NCBI GenBank assembly: GCA_949361645.1 | Contig: OX442422.1 | Location: 4,769,142 to 4,833,141, forward strand | DNA: 64,000 bases | Source: Spongilla lacustris | Taxonomy: Eukaryota > Porifera > Demospongiae > Spongillida > Spongillidae | Direction: 5' to 3' | Shown: piece after piece, positions 10,582-24,200 of the stretch | Layout of the letters: every line of letters starts with the position of its first letter | Numbering within the stretch: the stretch's first letter is position 1 | The notes under the pieces: generated by a model | The model's database searches: none | What the model saw: only the letters and a program-made list of their open reading frames with translations | Told to the model about the DNA's origin: nothing | Program-made: the position numbers and the translations under genes

Positions 10582-11714
10582 AAGTATTATTTTTGGGAAA
10601 ATGGCTTATGAACTCATATACAATCTCTTTCAGAGTGACAGCATAAAACTTCGAGATATTCCATCTGTACATGTACATGTAAGTGATTTCTGGCATTGTA
10701 AAAAATAACATCTCTCTTTTGTATCTTAAGTTGAAACGCAGCACATATCCCTATTCCTTTTGTCATCTTTACTTATGTTTGCTACTTGTGCACAACAAGA
10801 TGCAGTAGAAAATCATCAATCTGTTGTCAAAAATGCTCAGACATCAGAACTAAAAGTATTTACACAGTCTGCAAACCAAACACAAAACGAAACTGCTTCC
10901 AGTACCACTTAAATTGTATTTAGATTATTGTTTCCAAATGTGTTGATTGATTGGCTTGATTTAAAATAGTTCCTATCATGAACAGCGGAGTCCACCTTAT
11001 ACTTACTGCGTATTCCATAAGGAATGTTTTTATGTCAATAACTATTACCACAATTAATTATATATATAAGATAATGCCCATGCAATTATTAACCACATTA
11101 CAGATATTCATTGTTATTATTATTATGCAACTAAATTAGTCTAAAGAATTGTGTAATAATTAATAATTTATTATAGCATATATGAAACTACTTGTCTAAT
11201 CTCTTCTAACTGTTTAAACTGTTCAGTCTGTAAAATGCTGCTAAACATTGATGTCTAATTTGAGGAGAGCAAGAACAAAAGCAAACAAAAGTTTATTTAT
11301 ATATTTTCAAATTGCTTCTGGCTTCTGATAATTAATACATCCCAAATAGGAAACAACCAGATTTTAACTTGATTTTCGATGTCCAACTTTTGAGTCTACC
11401 ATCAAATCCATTACATTTTCAACTGTACTACTCAGCCATGTCATAGATAGGTACACAAAAGTTGTGTTGTAATGTAAACAATGATAAATGCAGCATGAAA
11501 AAATGTCTTTACTTTGCTAAAATACAGATAAGTCATTTTAAGAACATATAGTGTAAACAGTCATCCTTATTTAAGGACAAAAAGCGATCTTAAAATAGGA
11601 CGATGAGCAGGAGAATAAAGGTTAAGCCATGGGCAATCCTCTCAGTGCAAGGAGGCCACTCCAAATTAATATGGCTCAAATAATGATGATGCCATTTCTC
11701 AGATGATGTAGGCA
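10582..11714. other. Gene-free AT-rich stretch
   Basis: No supported gene. The first part may be the 3' remainder of the piggyBac copy, but I see no Cys-rich motif in it. Confidence 0.5.
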
Positions 11715-11832
11715 CCCCAACAGCAATAGGGCGGATGTCTCCTGGGGTGGGCATGTTTAGGGCAGTAAGGTTACCTCCTGCGAGGAAGATGGCTATGTCC
11801 AGTGGAGCACTACCCGAGATCGGAAGATTGAT
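11715..11832 (-). pseudogene. Second copy of LINE RT fragment
   Basis: About 115 bp nearly identical to 9179-9295 (shares GGGCGGATGTCTCCTGGGGT and the following sequence). It encodes the same LAGGNLTALN/IRPIAV region on the minus strand and is truncated at both ends. Confidence 0.8.
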
Positions 11833-11996
11833 TACTGGCTTTAATTCTGTTGCACTTATGTGGGAGTGTTTGTAATATGCTATTGTTCACCTGCATGGCA
11901 AGAGCCAACCCTTCAAGTTTGGTCTCTCATCCTTTGCCAGTGTTTTAAAAATTGCTTTGTGTTGGACACCTCTGCCGGATTCCATATGGCTGCATG

Positions 11997-12955
11997 TAAT
12001 TAATCAGAAGCCATACGTTGTTGTACCACAATGTCACTGTAGGGTTGGAGGTATAAATTGATATTGCTTATCTCTAATTCATGATTCACCAATCCTGGGC
12101 AATGCTTGCTCACATTTCCTATTTGGTAAAAGAGTAGTGGCATGAGAATGGTCAGAGGGTGGGGTGGTGGCATGAGATAGTTAGAGGGTGGGGTGCTGGC
12201 ATGAGATAGTTAGAGGGTGGGGTGCTGGCATGAGATAGTTAGAGGGTGGGGTGCTGGCATGAGATAGTTAGAGGGTGGGGTGCTGGCATGAGATAGTTAG
12301 AGGGTGGGGTGCTGGCATGAGATAGTTAGAGGGTGGGGTGGTGGCATGAGGTAGTTAGAGGGTGGGGTGGTGGCATGAGGTAGTTAGAGGGTGGGGTGGT
12401 GGCATGAGGTAGTTAGAGGGTGGGTGGTGACATGAGGCAGAATAGGGTGGACTTGTGGTGTCAGAGGGTGGGCTTTGAAGAATTGCATTATTGAAACAAT
12501 TGCATTAAATGTACTTTCCTCCAATTACCCTCCTCCCTAACAACCCTACTACTACCTGCCCCCCAACTAACTAATACTACTGCCCCTCCCCAGCTAACTA
12601 ACCCCCCCAAGTAACTCATACATACTACTGCCCCCTAAGTCGACTAACTAATACTACTGCTGCCCCCCAACTAACTAATACTGTCCCCCCCCCCCCCAAA
12701 AAAAAAAAAAAAAACTAATCCACTACCCCCAACTCCCTAATACCACTACCCTCTCCCCCTACTAGCGTCCTAGCTACCTAACTACATGTTACAGTAGCTC
12801 ATCCCCCAAGTCTCTGATACCAAATGTGAAATGTGAGCAAGGGCATTGCCCAGGTGGATCATGAATAAGGAACAAATTAATATCAATTTATACTTCAAAC
12901 CCTACAGTGACATTGTGGTACAACAAAGTTGTATGGCTTCTGATTAATTACATTT
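11997..12955. mobile_element. Composite inverted-repeat element with internal minisatellite (family A)
   Basis: Left end (11997-12130) and right end (12795-12955) are inverted copies of one another, both carrying AATCAGAAGCCATAC at the outside. Between them lie a 29-bp tandem array (12138-12440) and a C-rich tract (12520-12790) that, on the other strand, resembles the TAGTATTATAGCTAGG array at 1381-3158. No coding capacity is seen. The structure is a non-autonomous element whose subterminal minisatellites have expanded. Confidence 0.75.
12138..12440. repeat. 29-bp minisatellite, about ten copies
   Basis: Unit includes GGCATGAGATAGTTAGAGGG. It lies inside the composite element at 11997-12955. 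Confidence 0.92.
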
Positions 12956-14184
12956 GCACATGCACATATAGAACTATTAACCTAGTGAGTCCCCACAGGG
13001 TGTAGAACTTTCAATATTCTGATCATGACCTATATATCGATCGGAATAATTAAGTATGGATACTGTATATCGATTGTCAGGCCGTTCAATAATGAAAGTA
13101 GGTCTGGAATCGGGAAAGTCTGGAAGCAAGTAATATTTACTATTCTATTTGATTTCAGCATGTTTCTACGCAATTATATGCTATGTTTTGTGACTTAATA
13201 AGTGCGAAAGTTGCAAAGCGGCTCGGGCGGAGCCCCAGACCCCGATGGGGGCGCTTACAGGCTATAGCGCTCCCCTATACCCCCTAGCTGAGAGTAGGCG
13301 GGCCCCGCCCCGCATTTAACCCCTCCCCCCCCCCCCCCCCCCCCCCCCCCGGATCCGCCCCTGCACACTGATTGGAATGACTCAATGGCGGCGGATGAGA
13401 ATTATAAGTGTTTCAGGCATTTTTTTTTTTTTACCGAAATGTTCGCCCGCTATCAACGCACTACTAGGTATGGGACAAGTAACTGAAATATTGAGCTTAC
13501 TGAGATAAGAATGAATATAACTAGTTTTCTAAAGAGTCATTAGCATGTCCACCCCGCTGTCCCCGTAGCTTTTTTTTTAATTGCGCTCGAAAGAGCTAAA
13601 ATGTTCCATTCAGGTACAAATTTAAATGCTTGAAACAACCATCCGCCGCCCTCGCCTCAATAATTCGATACAGAGCCTACAGAACCAGCTAGAAATCTAC
13701 ACCGCACCACGCATATATATGACAAAGCCGCCAATCAAGACATGCATGTACGATATTCAGAATGCCGGTGTCATAGGGTATACGGTCCCCCGGACCCAAC
13801 TCCCTAGGGAACTCGGTCCCCCGGACCGAGTTCCCTGGTTGTACAAAACCAATTAACCGGACTCAATTCCCTAGGGAATTGAGTCCCCCCCCCCGGACCG
13901 TATTCCCTAGGCCTGGTTTTAAATACATGCATGTATATGTATATTCCACCCCTTGCATTCACATAAGGGCACAAAAGCCAATAATTGCAGGTCGTCAACT
14001 ACATACAGCTTCTGTAACAATTAACTTCTTCGTTCTGTAACAGCACATTTGGTTCGAAAAGCAAAAGCCAATGATTCCAGGTTGTCAACTATATATTCAG
14101 CTTCTGTAACAATTCACTTTTTTCTTCGGTCTGTAACAATGAACTGTTTTCTTTGGTCTGGGATGCTTATATGCTTATAATTAT
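12956..14184. other. Gene-free stretch with C-tract, palindromes and a tandem duplication
   Basis: Holds a C homopolymer at about 13325-13351 followed by GGATCCGCCCCTG, which looks like an element terminus (similar to GGATCCGCCACTG near 20083-20095). A palindrome cluster follows at 13776-13912, and an approximately 85-bp tandem duplication at 13970-14130 sharing CAGCTTCTGTAACAATT. No coding exon supported. Confidence 0.55.
13776..13912. repeat. Cluster of palindromes
   Basis: A perfect 28-bp palindrome at 13859-13886 is built on AATTCCCTAGGGAATT. A hairpin with 14-bp arms lies at 13806-13819/13823-13836, and further copies of the GGTCCCCCGGACC and TCCCTAGGGA motifs flank them. The arrangement suggests repeated inverted duplication of one short module. 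Confidence 0.85.
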
Positions 14185-14977
14185 ATGGGACAGTGTACGT
14201 GTCCAGCAAAATCGGGCTTGTGGGGTTATAATTTTATCACTATAAAAATTGCTCGTTGTACTCAACAACACATCTTCGCGACGGTACTACGTTTTCCTTT
14301 CAAATTTCGTACACTTGTTTCCACACCATTTCTCTGTGTGAAAGTCGATTTTTGTGATCTACACATTTTCCGTGCCGTGGATACAACAATCGGTACGGGT
14401 TAGAATTCCTCATTTATCCATGTACAAGTGTTAAAAAAACGCGTCAAATTCGGGTTGCACATGCATAGAGGAGTCCTGTACATTGTAGCTATTGATTTGT
14501 TCTGTTCATTAATTTCTATATCATCCGTTACGGAAATACAGTTGAACAAACTACGGGCACGTTTTCCCGCTTGATTCGCGCCAATGATTTTGGCAAATCG
14601 CGTCCCGCTCAGTGAATGGCCATGGGAAGGCGGTGATTATATCATTGGCGCGAATCAAGCGGGAAAATGTGCCTGCAGTTTGCTCAACTGTATCTCCGTA
14701 ACGGATGATTCAGAATCTAACGAACAGAACAAATCAATAGCTGCAGGACTCCTCTATGCACGCTCCGAATTTGACACACTCGTACTTGGTTTTTAACCCG
14801 CGGGGTTAACGATTGTTGTATCCACGGCACGGAAAAGGTATAGATCACAAAAATCAATTTTAATGGTGTGGGAACAAGTGTATGAAATTTGAAAGGAAAG
14901 GTAGTACCGTCGTGATGATGTGTTGTTTAGTACAACGTGCAATTTTTATAGGATAAAATTATAACCACTGTCCCATA
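14185..14977. mobile_element. Foldback MITE (family B), copy 1
   Basis: About 790 bp, almost entirely two inverted arms of roughly 380 bp. Ends read TGGGACAGTG and CACTGTCCCA and are flanked by TATA. Inner arm motifs include GCGAATCAAGCGGGAAAA and its complement. A second copy lies at 54224-55055. No protein is encoded; its autonomous partner is unknown. It ends about 190 bp before the start codon of ankyrin gene 2. Confidence 0.9.
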
Positions 14978-15166
14978 TATAGATCGGAATATTTAACGAC
15001 ACCCTGTGAGTGAAGATCCTCCCCCTCATTAGGAATTTTTTGCGAAATTCCTATCCTCATACCCCACAGTTACAATACGTACGCGTATGGTTGGTCGCGC
15101 GATCTCTACAGAGGTTATTGGACAAGTGGAGATATTATCTGTGTATACTCGACGTAAAGCGTTGGC
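14978..15166 (+). promoter_or_regulatory. Presumed promoter/5' leader of ankyrin gene 2
   Basis: Inferred from position only: it lies between the MITE and the ATG at 15167. It contains an inverted repeat TAGGAATTT-N6-AAATTCCTA at 15030-15053 and CpG-rich sequence near 15080-15100. No clear TATA box is seen. Confidence 0.35.
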
Positions 15167-15280
15167 ATGACTTCAGTTGGACTTAGAGAACGGAAGCTTC
15201 AAGATGCGGCACAGAAGGGTAATAGTCGCAAGGTGGCGAGATTGATAAAAAGTGGAGTATCTGTAAATTCAGCTAGCGAG
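15167..15280 (+). CDS. Ankyrin gene 2, first exon
   Basis: Begins with ATG at 15167 and ends at donor GTGAGC. Encodes MTSVGLRERKLQDAAQKGNS and then RKVARLIKSGVSVNSASE. LQDAAQKGNSRKVARLIKSG is a classical half ankyrin repeat capping the N terminus (AA-x2-G-x3-V-x2-L). No in-frame upstream ATG is nearby. Confidence 0.75.
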
Positions 15281-18200
15281 GTGAGCTACATGTACGTACA
15301 TTTAATACTGTATTCTGCTGTTAGAAGATAATACTGTTGCATGTTTGGTGTACGTGTGATGGGTGGGCCTAGCCAGTGCGAGGGTGTGGCTACATCAGAC
15401 TATAGGATCTAGTGCATCTACTTTGTCTCTCGATCAAGTACATGTAGAACACTCAGGACTGACCTCTGTGTGTGTGTGGACATCAAACCCACTTACATGA
15501 ACACAAGTGCGTGAGCAGATTAACATAAGATAGCCCTTTAAAATATGTATTGTACCAGCCATGTTGACTGAACTATTATACCCATTACAGTATTGTACAT
15601 CCTTCTCCTTTCGACTCCTGGTATTGATGCAAACAGTACTGTGCGTCTCTAAATATACCTGCGAATAAAGTAGCTAAAAAGTTAATGATAATAATGCTAA
15701 ATTTAAATGATATATGTGCACATAGTATACACAAAGGCAAGTAATGGCATATGTAAATGCACTAATATATTGCTTAGAACTAAAAGGGGAAGTTAGAAAG
15801 TAATTTTTAAGGACTCAGAAAGTGGATCTTGGACAAAAAGTGGGAGGGGTGTTTGGCTTCAGCAGAGGGAAAAAAATGTTTTAAAGGGCTATCTCATATC
15901 AATATGCACAATGGCAGCAATTCAACACCAGCAATAATGAATACTTCCGCAATCCTTGCCCTTAAGTGTATCAGGTTGCAACCCGATACACTTTGTCATG
16001 GCATGAAGGACAATGATTGTGGTAGTCTTCGTTCTTCATATCGAACTCGTACATGATATTTCACGGCGGTGCAGCTTCATTATAGGTATATATATATAGA
16101 AAAAGGAGCTCTTGCTGCCCTGCATTCAGCGTACGTAGTCAACGTTGGTTCATACCTGTACGGATGTGCTCGCTGCTGTTGCTGTATCGCTGCCATTGTG
16201 CATATTAAGATAGCCATTTAAATGCTTTTATTTCTTTTTTAGGCCATGTCAAAGCCAAACACCCCTCCCACTTTTTTGTCCACTTTCTGAGTGTCCTCAA
16301 AACTTACTTCCTAACTTTTTGAGTACTCAATTTAACTTTATTCGTAGGAATTTAGAGACACACAGTAATAATGAGGTGATTTGGTCTAGCAGCTATAGAT
16401 CTCCTGTGCTAGTAATCTGCTGACCCAACAGCATAATTTTAACTCAAGATTTTAATAAACATGTACATGTAATTACATGTAATACATGTAGACCAAGGTC
16501 AGGAATGTGATAGAAAAGCTCAAGGTTATGACCTCTTACATAACACATGTACAAGGTATTGTGAAGGACGTAACCATGTACTTGTGTACATTGTCCAGCC
16601 ATGTCGACTGACCATTATACCCATTGCATATACATGTACAGTAGTATGGTCCTTCTCCTTTCTACTCCTGGTATTGATGGAAACATTAACGATGAGGTGA
16701 TTTGGTCAAGCAGTTTTTATCTCTACTGCTAGTATTCTGCTGACCATGTGATAATCTTACTATTAATGATAGACCCTTCTCATGTAAGGTCAGGAATGTG
16801 ATAACAAGGCTCAAGCTTAGGACATAATTTGATGCCTTCTTTGCTTGGTTGTATCAACTTCCTCATATCTAGGGGAGAAGGATCTATTGCATCCCATGGG
16901 ACCCTAGAGCCCCTGTGAGTGGTGGTGGCTACACACTGCAGTATGTGTTCCAAGCCCAGGCACTGGTCTGGGCACTGGTCTAGGCTCTGGTCTGGGCACT
17001 GGTCTAGGCACTGGTCTGGGCACTGGTCTAGGCACTGGTCTGGGCACTGGCACTAGTCAGGACATTGCTCTAGGCAGTGGTCTAGGCTTGGCTGGCTGAA
17101 TATAGGGTTAAATCCCTCAGGGATCTGCCCCATCTAGATGGTAGGCTTGTCAATAAAGTTCTTCTATTGATGCTAGTGAATTTTACATATACATATATGT
17201 ACATGTATATGTGAAGTAGCACAGTGACTGAGGTACATGTACACATATAAATGTACAACATTTACATGTAGTTTCTCTGGTCCAACAGCTGAAATAAACC
17301 CAGGGCAATGTTTAGCATGTTGCATGTTGCACTTACGGTTTCTAACCCTCATTAGATCAGGCAGACATTGTTCAATCATACATGTACACATGTGTGTACA
17401 TTGTACCCACCATGATGTTGACTGAACCATTGTACTCACTCTAGGGTGGTGATACCCCATTGCACTATGCTGCAAGGGAAGGTCATACTACTTGTGTGAA
17501 ACGTCTCATTTCCACTCCTGGTATTGATGTGAACATTAAGGATAAGGTGAGTTGATGCTTCCTGAATAGGATTCATGATACTTGTTGTGTACGCACTGGT
17601 CGTGTTGTTATCGTTTAATATGCAGGGTGTTACACAAAACACGGAAAATTAAATACAAACAGTTAACTGACTGATAATGGTGTTCGAATTTCCATCATTA
17701 ATAGTAGAAATGCTAGTGAAAAAAATTAATATCATATTTAATGCGGTAATGAAATATTGATATATGATGAGTGATTGCAAACAAGGACATTTATCAAATG
17801 GTGCCTTCACCATTATACATGTACATGTACAAGGTGTAGCAGTTGCTGATGAAGTTCAATTAGTAACTACCCACATGTAGCTTAATTAATACTGAGCAAT
17901 TTGCATGTGCATATGGGGTCAAACTCTTGAATGCATGCATCCAGGCATGCAGTGTATATGTAGCATGGGACAGAGTCAATGCACATGCCAGTGAATATTG
18001 ACATTTGCCCGGTGGTCCTTACACAAGTAGAAATTCCCATTGGACCAGTGACATAAGGACCCACGATAGTGGGTTATATTTAGGACTGGCGGTTGTCTCC
18101 AGGGATGTGTGAAATAAAGTATGTGCAATGAATAATTGAAGTGGGGGAAACTTTACAAGTGCCCAATAGAGGTCACGAAGTCAAGCTGACTACGCAGCAC

Positions 18201-21200
18201 ACTCAGGACACCAATATGACTCTGAATCTTTGCATGCTACATTGCAATGGATACACCAAGTGCAAGATCAATGAATTAAATATTGAACATTTCTGTGTTG
18301 CCTGGTTTTGAACCAATTGCATCAATACTCCTGAAAAAAATTGAGGGGAACATGTAAATCAAAAACTTCTCTATCGAGAAAATGATTTGTGGATGTACAT
18401 GTGTAGGATTGGTGGTGCAAAAACTAGTTACAGTAGTGTTACAGTGAGAATCATACAACTACAATGTACACATGTACATGTAGCAGTCGTACATTTTACA
18501 AATACATGTACATGTAGGCTTAGGACTGTTAGTTGTGTACTACACCTGGTTTCTTTGCGTTTTGCACCCACAATCCTACATGTACATAAACCCATTACAC
18601 AACCCGCTAATGGAAGCATAAACATGCATCATTTGCGTAATAATTTCTCAAATGATTAGTAAGCAGCCACCAAGAAAGAAAAGGAAGGTTTTATGAAGAA
18701 GATAAGCGTGAAAGGGTATTTGATCCAGAGGGTACTTGGCCATGGGTTGCATGTGATGTAGGTTTTGCAAAATGTAAAGATGCAGCTGACATGGGAGCTG
18801 TTAAACCAACTCATATCGGCTATGCTATGTACCTTAACCAACCCTGCCTATTTAGTTTTTTAATGTTGTAAGAATTGCGAATAAATGCTTTATGATGAAA
18901 GTACAAAGCATAAGTTTTAGTGCATAAAGTCTTTCAAAGAGAATGCTAGTGCCATAAAACCTATCAAGCAAGTGGAGATGCAATTTGAACACTGTTGCAT
19001 ACCACATGTACATTGCAAAGAAAAATGAGTAGCCATACATATATACTGACTTTCCAGATCTAATTGCCCGTAATGTACATGTATGTACCAGGGGTCAAAA
19101 ATGCCATTGTCTAATATAGCTTGCAATAGGCATGTACATGTATGATGTAGAAAATAGATCAGCTTATTAAATTTAGAAGCTCGTTTCTTTTCAGTTATAC
19201 TGACTGTGCAAACATTGAAAATGAACTGGTTTATGTGCTTGATGGCTGCCATACCCTGCCTATTTAGTTTTATGAACTGGTTTATGTGAGATATCTAGAT
19301 ATGGGTACCGGTGTTGTTACATCTTTTATTGGCATTGAGGATGCAACAGTTACAGCAGAAGGCATCCTTGAAACTGATCCAACGAGGGGGTCCTGGGGGT
19401 CCGGACCCCCCCCCCCCCCCCCCCCCCCAGGACCCATGATGAGTGTAATTACTATTAATACCTCAGTCACGTGCGCATAAAGGTGCTTCGTGCTTCGGTG
19501 TATTGTTCCTCGACGACGCGTCGTTTAAATCGTTGCTTTGCATTCTTCGTATATCATATCGGCGTCGGAAGGTAAATTACGAAATTTAACCTAGGCGGCT
19601 AATTTAATTTCATACAATGACATCGTTCGTACACGCGACAGTGACATAGAGACGATATACTATTTCTGGTGACGCATAAAATTGCATGCGTCGCCTATGT
19701 AATTCCCGCACTTGACCAGCATTTATACGTGCCAAGAGCTAGGTGGTTTTCAAACTGCAGGCTATATAGGTCCGCTGAGGATTTATGCAGCTGATGTACA
19801 GGGAATACTGTTCATTGCTTGAAGTAGGTTATCTGAGTGTGATGAAGTGGATCAAGTATAAATAAGCGCACGTACAAAATAAATCTGACGAAACTGACAG
19901 ATGAAACACACCCATTTAAAATCCACATCAGCCTGGGAACAAGAACTTAACTGAGTGCAAGTGACTGCCTCCGTTTCCATGCAATCTCTCTATGGATATG
20001 GAATAACATGCAAAAAAATTGCGCGCGCCCCTCCCCTCATCTATTATTCATGTCGGACCCCCCCCCTCGCCGAATTCCTGGATCCGCCACTGTGCTAGGA
20101 GTGTTCGATAGGTGTAAAAAAGTGATTGTACAGATGGGGTAGCGTCCAATTTAGACAGCAAGGAAGGGGTAGCTGCAAAGCTATGCCATTGACAGTACAC
20201 TATCACTATAGCTCATGATACAGCACCATCTACTTCAAATAATGCTCTTGTTCATTTGTATGAGTCAAAAGATCAAAGACCTTCAGAGAACTGTGATGAT
20301 GTCGCTTGGTGAGGTGTTGAAAGAGAAGGTTCTGAAATCAAAAAATCTTTCTGGTGCTTGATGGCTGCCATACCATTATCGAGCTTTACTCATTGCTTGC
20401 CAATGTTACAAAGTATTTGTTGCACATTTTGAGGAAATTATCAGCACAGAGCAACCAAGAAAATCGTCACCATCCCAGGTTGCAAGGGCAAACAATCTGC
20501 TTAAGTTATGAAAGACTTCAAGTGTTTGCTGCTTATGTTTTTCATGCATGGCATATTCTGTATTTGTTTTCATAACTAAGTCTTACCTTTCAAAAGGTGA
20601 ACTCACTGTGGGTGAAGCAATCTTAGAGAGATACATGTATGTGTGTGAGGAAACCTATCTCTCAATCAGATTTACACACTGTAGGCCTGTACATTGTAGG
20701 AGATACTTGTATGTTGCAAGGCCAGGTGATGGCTGATTTGATTGCTACCCCTGGAATTTACGATGATGTAGAGTTGAATAATTTTAATGCTACCCCAAGG
20801 GCAACAGAAACAAGGATGAGGGTCAAGGAAGATATTTCCACATCACGTTGACATCTTGATGATCACCTTAAAGACTTGAGTCAGGATAGTACCCTGGCAC
20901 TTTTGATCCATCTACATGTACATGTACATGTACATGGCCAAATCTTGACCACCATGATTTTTGTTCTAAGAAATCTTTCATTTAATCTGGCAAACAGGGT
21001 GTTATCACACTTTATAAGCACTGACTACATCAGCATGTTTAGATGGACTTATGTTTCTGCAGAATTCTTGTTCAGTGAATTTATTGGGTACAAGACATTT
21101 CCAGAAGAACAATATAAGGTTTGTGCAAACTTTTTTTTTCTGACATTGCAAGGACTTCAAATAAATTTCCTGGCTTAGTGACCTTAATGATTTGCATGCA

Positions 21201-24200
21201 TAAAGTTGAATGAGTGGAGGGCTTCAGTGAAAACACCTTAGCACTGGAGGGACCACACCCAGATGTCTTTGATGCCAGGGATGCTGTGCACAGATGGTGG
21301 GGTTCAAATCTTCTCAGTCACAAAAAGAGGCGTCCTGGGTTCGACCCCAACCAAGAAGTACATGTATAGTGCTAGAAGACTTGTCTGCTGAGCTTCAACA
21401 AATTAATACATGTACATGTATGAAGCAGGAGTAGCCCATAATTCCTTCAGATAACCCAGATAACTCTAAATGCAATATACATTACCAGACAATGACTCTC
21501 CATGTTGTTCGCATACAACTGTGTATACACTGTACATGGATATTTGTGTGAATGGCCAGCCAATACATGTAGCTAAAAGTGCTTTAATGTTGACCTCTGC
21601 ATACCATATCATTTTAAAAATTGTATTCAGTAACACATACATGTACATATAACTAAAGGTACACATGTACAGATATGTACATTTGCAGCAATTGATGTAC
21701 AGTGTTGCAATAGTACAGATGCATGTACCCATGTTGACTGGAAAACTTCCACAACTCAAGGATAAAGGTGATACTCCATTACACCTTGCTGCATGGGGAG
21801 GTCATACTACTTGTGTGGAATGTCTCCTTTCTGCTCCTGGTATTGATGTGACCATCACGAAGTGGGTGAGTTGGTCCAATGAATATTAAAACAAATATTG
21901 CTGTACATGTATTAATAATCCAGATGCATGTCCTTTAGGAATAGACACATGTACATGTATGTGCTAATTAATGTATGTGGGAGGTATGTACATGTACATG
22001 CTCTTAGGAACAGTGCAAGGGATGTAGATCTGTGAGCAAGTGGTAGAGTGTTGTTTATAAGCAGGAAAGTGCAGATGCTTAAAGGGGTATGGGGTGCGGT
22101 TATTATGGAAAGTAGCACAGTGACTAGGACATCCTAACCTGTCCTGTCTGATTCTTTAAACACCTAATAGCTGAAACACACCCTATGAAACATGTAGTAT
22201 GTTGTGCTTTCAGTTTCTAGCCCTCATTAGCTCAGGTAGACTTAGTTCTATCATATGTCCACTGCACCAACCTTGATGTTAACTGCACTCCAGTGACCAG
22301 GTGTATGCTTATTTCTATCATACAGTTGCACATGTATGTCCATTGGTCCCACCATGATGTTAACTGAACTATTGTTCCCACAATCCAGTATGGCATTACT
22401 CCATTACACCTTGCTGCAAGTGGAGGTCATACTGCTTGTGTGGAGCGTCTCCTTTCCACCCCAGGTATTGATGTGAACATACAGGATAAGGTGAGTTGTT
22501 GCTCTGTGAAAAATAATTATGCATTAGGAGTGGATGATATGTGTGGGAGGTACATGTGTGTACATGCCCTTAGGAACAATGGGAGGGATGTATACCGGTG
22601 AGCAAGTAATAGAGTTTTGTTTTGTACATGTACATGTAAGAGAAATGTCTTTGCCTAAATTATTGCTTACATATAGGAACATAACAATAGCACATAATCT
22701 GCTATTTTCAGAACATTTTGGGAAATTTCCAACCTACGGTACTTTTGACCAATCATTTTTTTCAGCGATTCTAATGCACTTTTGTAGCAGTAATGTGTGG
22801 CATTCCAGTACTGAGCTTAAATATCATTTACATGTACATGTAACTCAACAAATGCTTCTGCAAAAGCATATATTACAAGTACTGTACCACTCCCAATGAA
22901 AGGGATCCCTTAAGTCACATGTAGTTAAACGTGGGGGGGGGGGGGGGGGGGGTTGTGTGCACAATGAAGTGATCAGTGACCAGTGTAACATGTGCAATGT
23001 TTCATGTACAGCCAGAGGGAGAAGTAAGGAGGAAGGTTGTACATGTACATGTACATGTAGCTTTGAAAACCTTCCAGAAGTGACCTCCTAAGATGGATCG
23101 ATAAACACGTTTACTTCTGTGTAGACATGCATCACTTATTATTTGCATATTTACTCAGTATTATACAGTTAAAAAAATAATGGCTGACCATTTCTAAAAA
23201 AAAAGGCCTACCAGATTCAACTTTTGCTGGTCATTTGGCCCATTTCTTAAAATTAGCTATGTGGGACCTGGATGACTGCTCAAGGCCATCCTGTAAATGT
23301 ATAGTTTCTGTGGTTGTTTAAAAAAACAATACCCTAAAAACAACCAATAGCTGAAACAGGAGGAATCACATGTACACATGTGTACATGTACATCTCCTGT
23401 ACCAACTCCAGGGTGGTGATACTCCATTACACAATGCTGCAATTAGAAATTATACTTCTTGTATTGAACGTCTCCTTTCCACTCCTGGTATTGGTGTGAA
23501 CATCAAGAACCGGGTGAGTTCATGCATGATGCATGTTTGTACTTGTACATGCATGTGAACAGTTGGATACAGTCATAAAACATAATTAACATACGTATGT
23601 GTCGTTCAGCAAGCCTCTTGACAGCAGAGGACTAAGCTAGGCCTCCTCCTATGGAGGCTGCCATGGCTCACAACTGCAATCCTTCACTATAAATGCTTCT
23701 CGTAAATTGTATTATCACACTGCCATCTTAAAGAGCTTGATCAGTTATGCACGGTCTCTGAAGTATCAGCTGTCTATGATACAGGCCTTGGTGATGGAAT
23801 GTTGGGCCAATGACAGGGCATGAACGTTTTCTATGAGTAACTAGATTCCATAGGAACACAAAAATCATGTATTAACAGCACATGCCACTCCCTCCCACTT
23901 CGTCATCATAATTCTCCTCCTGTCATTTCTGTTTTGTGCTTTGTGTACATGTAATTACTCTGGAGTTGTGCAATGGCAGGTCCCCCAGCCACTTTCATCA
24001 TCCTTTGCCACCATACTCCACATGCAAAAAAAATCCTAATCTGTAATGAAAAGTATATCAGTTGCACTCTTTAGTGGATACCCTGTAGTATATTGCCAAG
24101 GGTGGTATGTGGTTGAGCCATGTCATTTTTATATCCAGCTGTGAGGAATCTTTAGCTAGCAATTTCATATAAATGAATGGGCCTCGCTGTTATGTATACA

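Noticed and set aside
18660..18840. Open stretch with a PPRKKRK-like basic motif
   Set aside because: The motif and the following longer open stretch are in different frames and nothing else matches a family.
21235..21355. Possible tRNA-derived SINE (TAGCACTGG and GGTTCAAATC/GGTTCGACCCC box-like motifs)
   Set aside because: No tRNA cloverleaf could be drawn, spacing is poor and there is no A-rich tail or second copy in the window.
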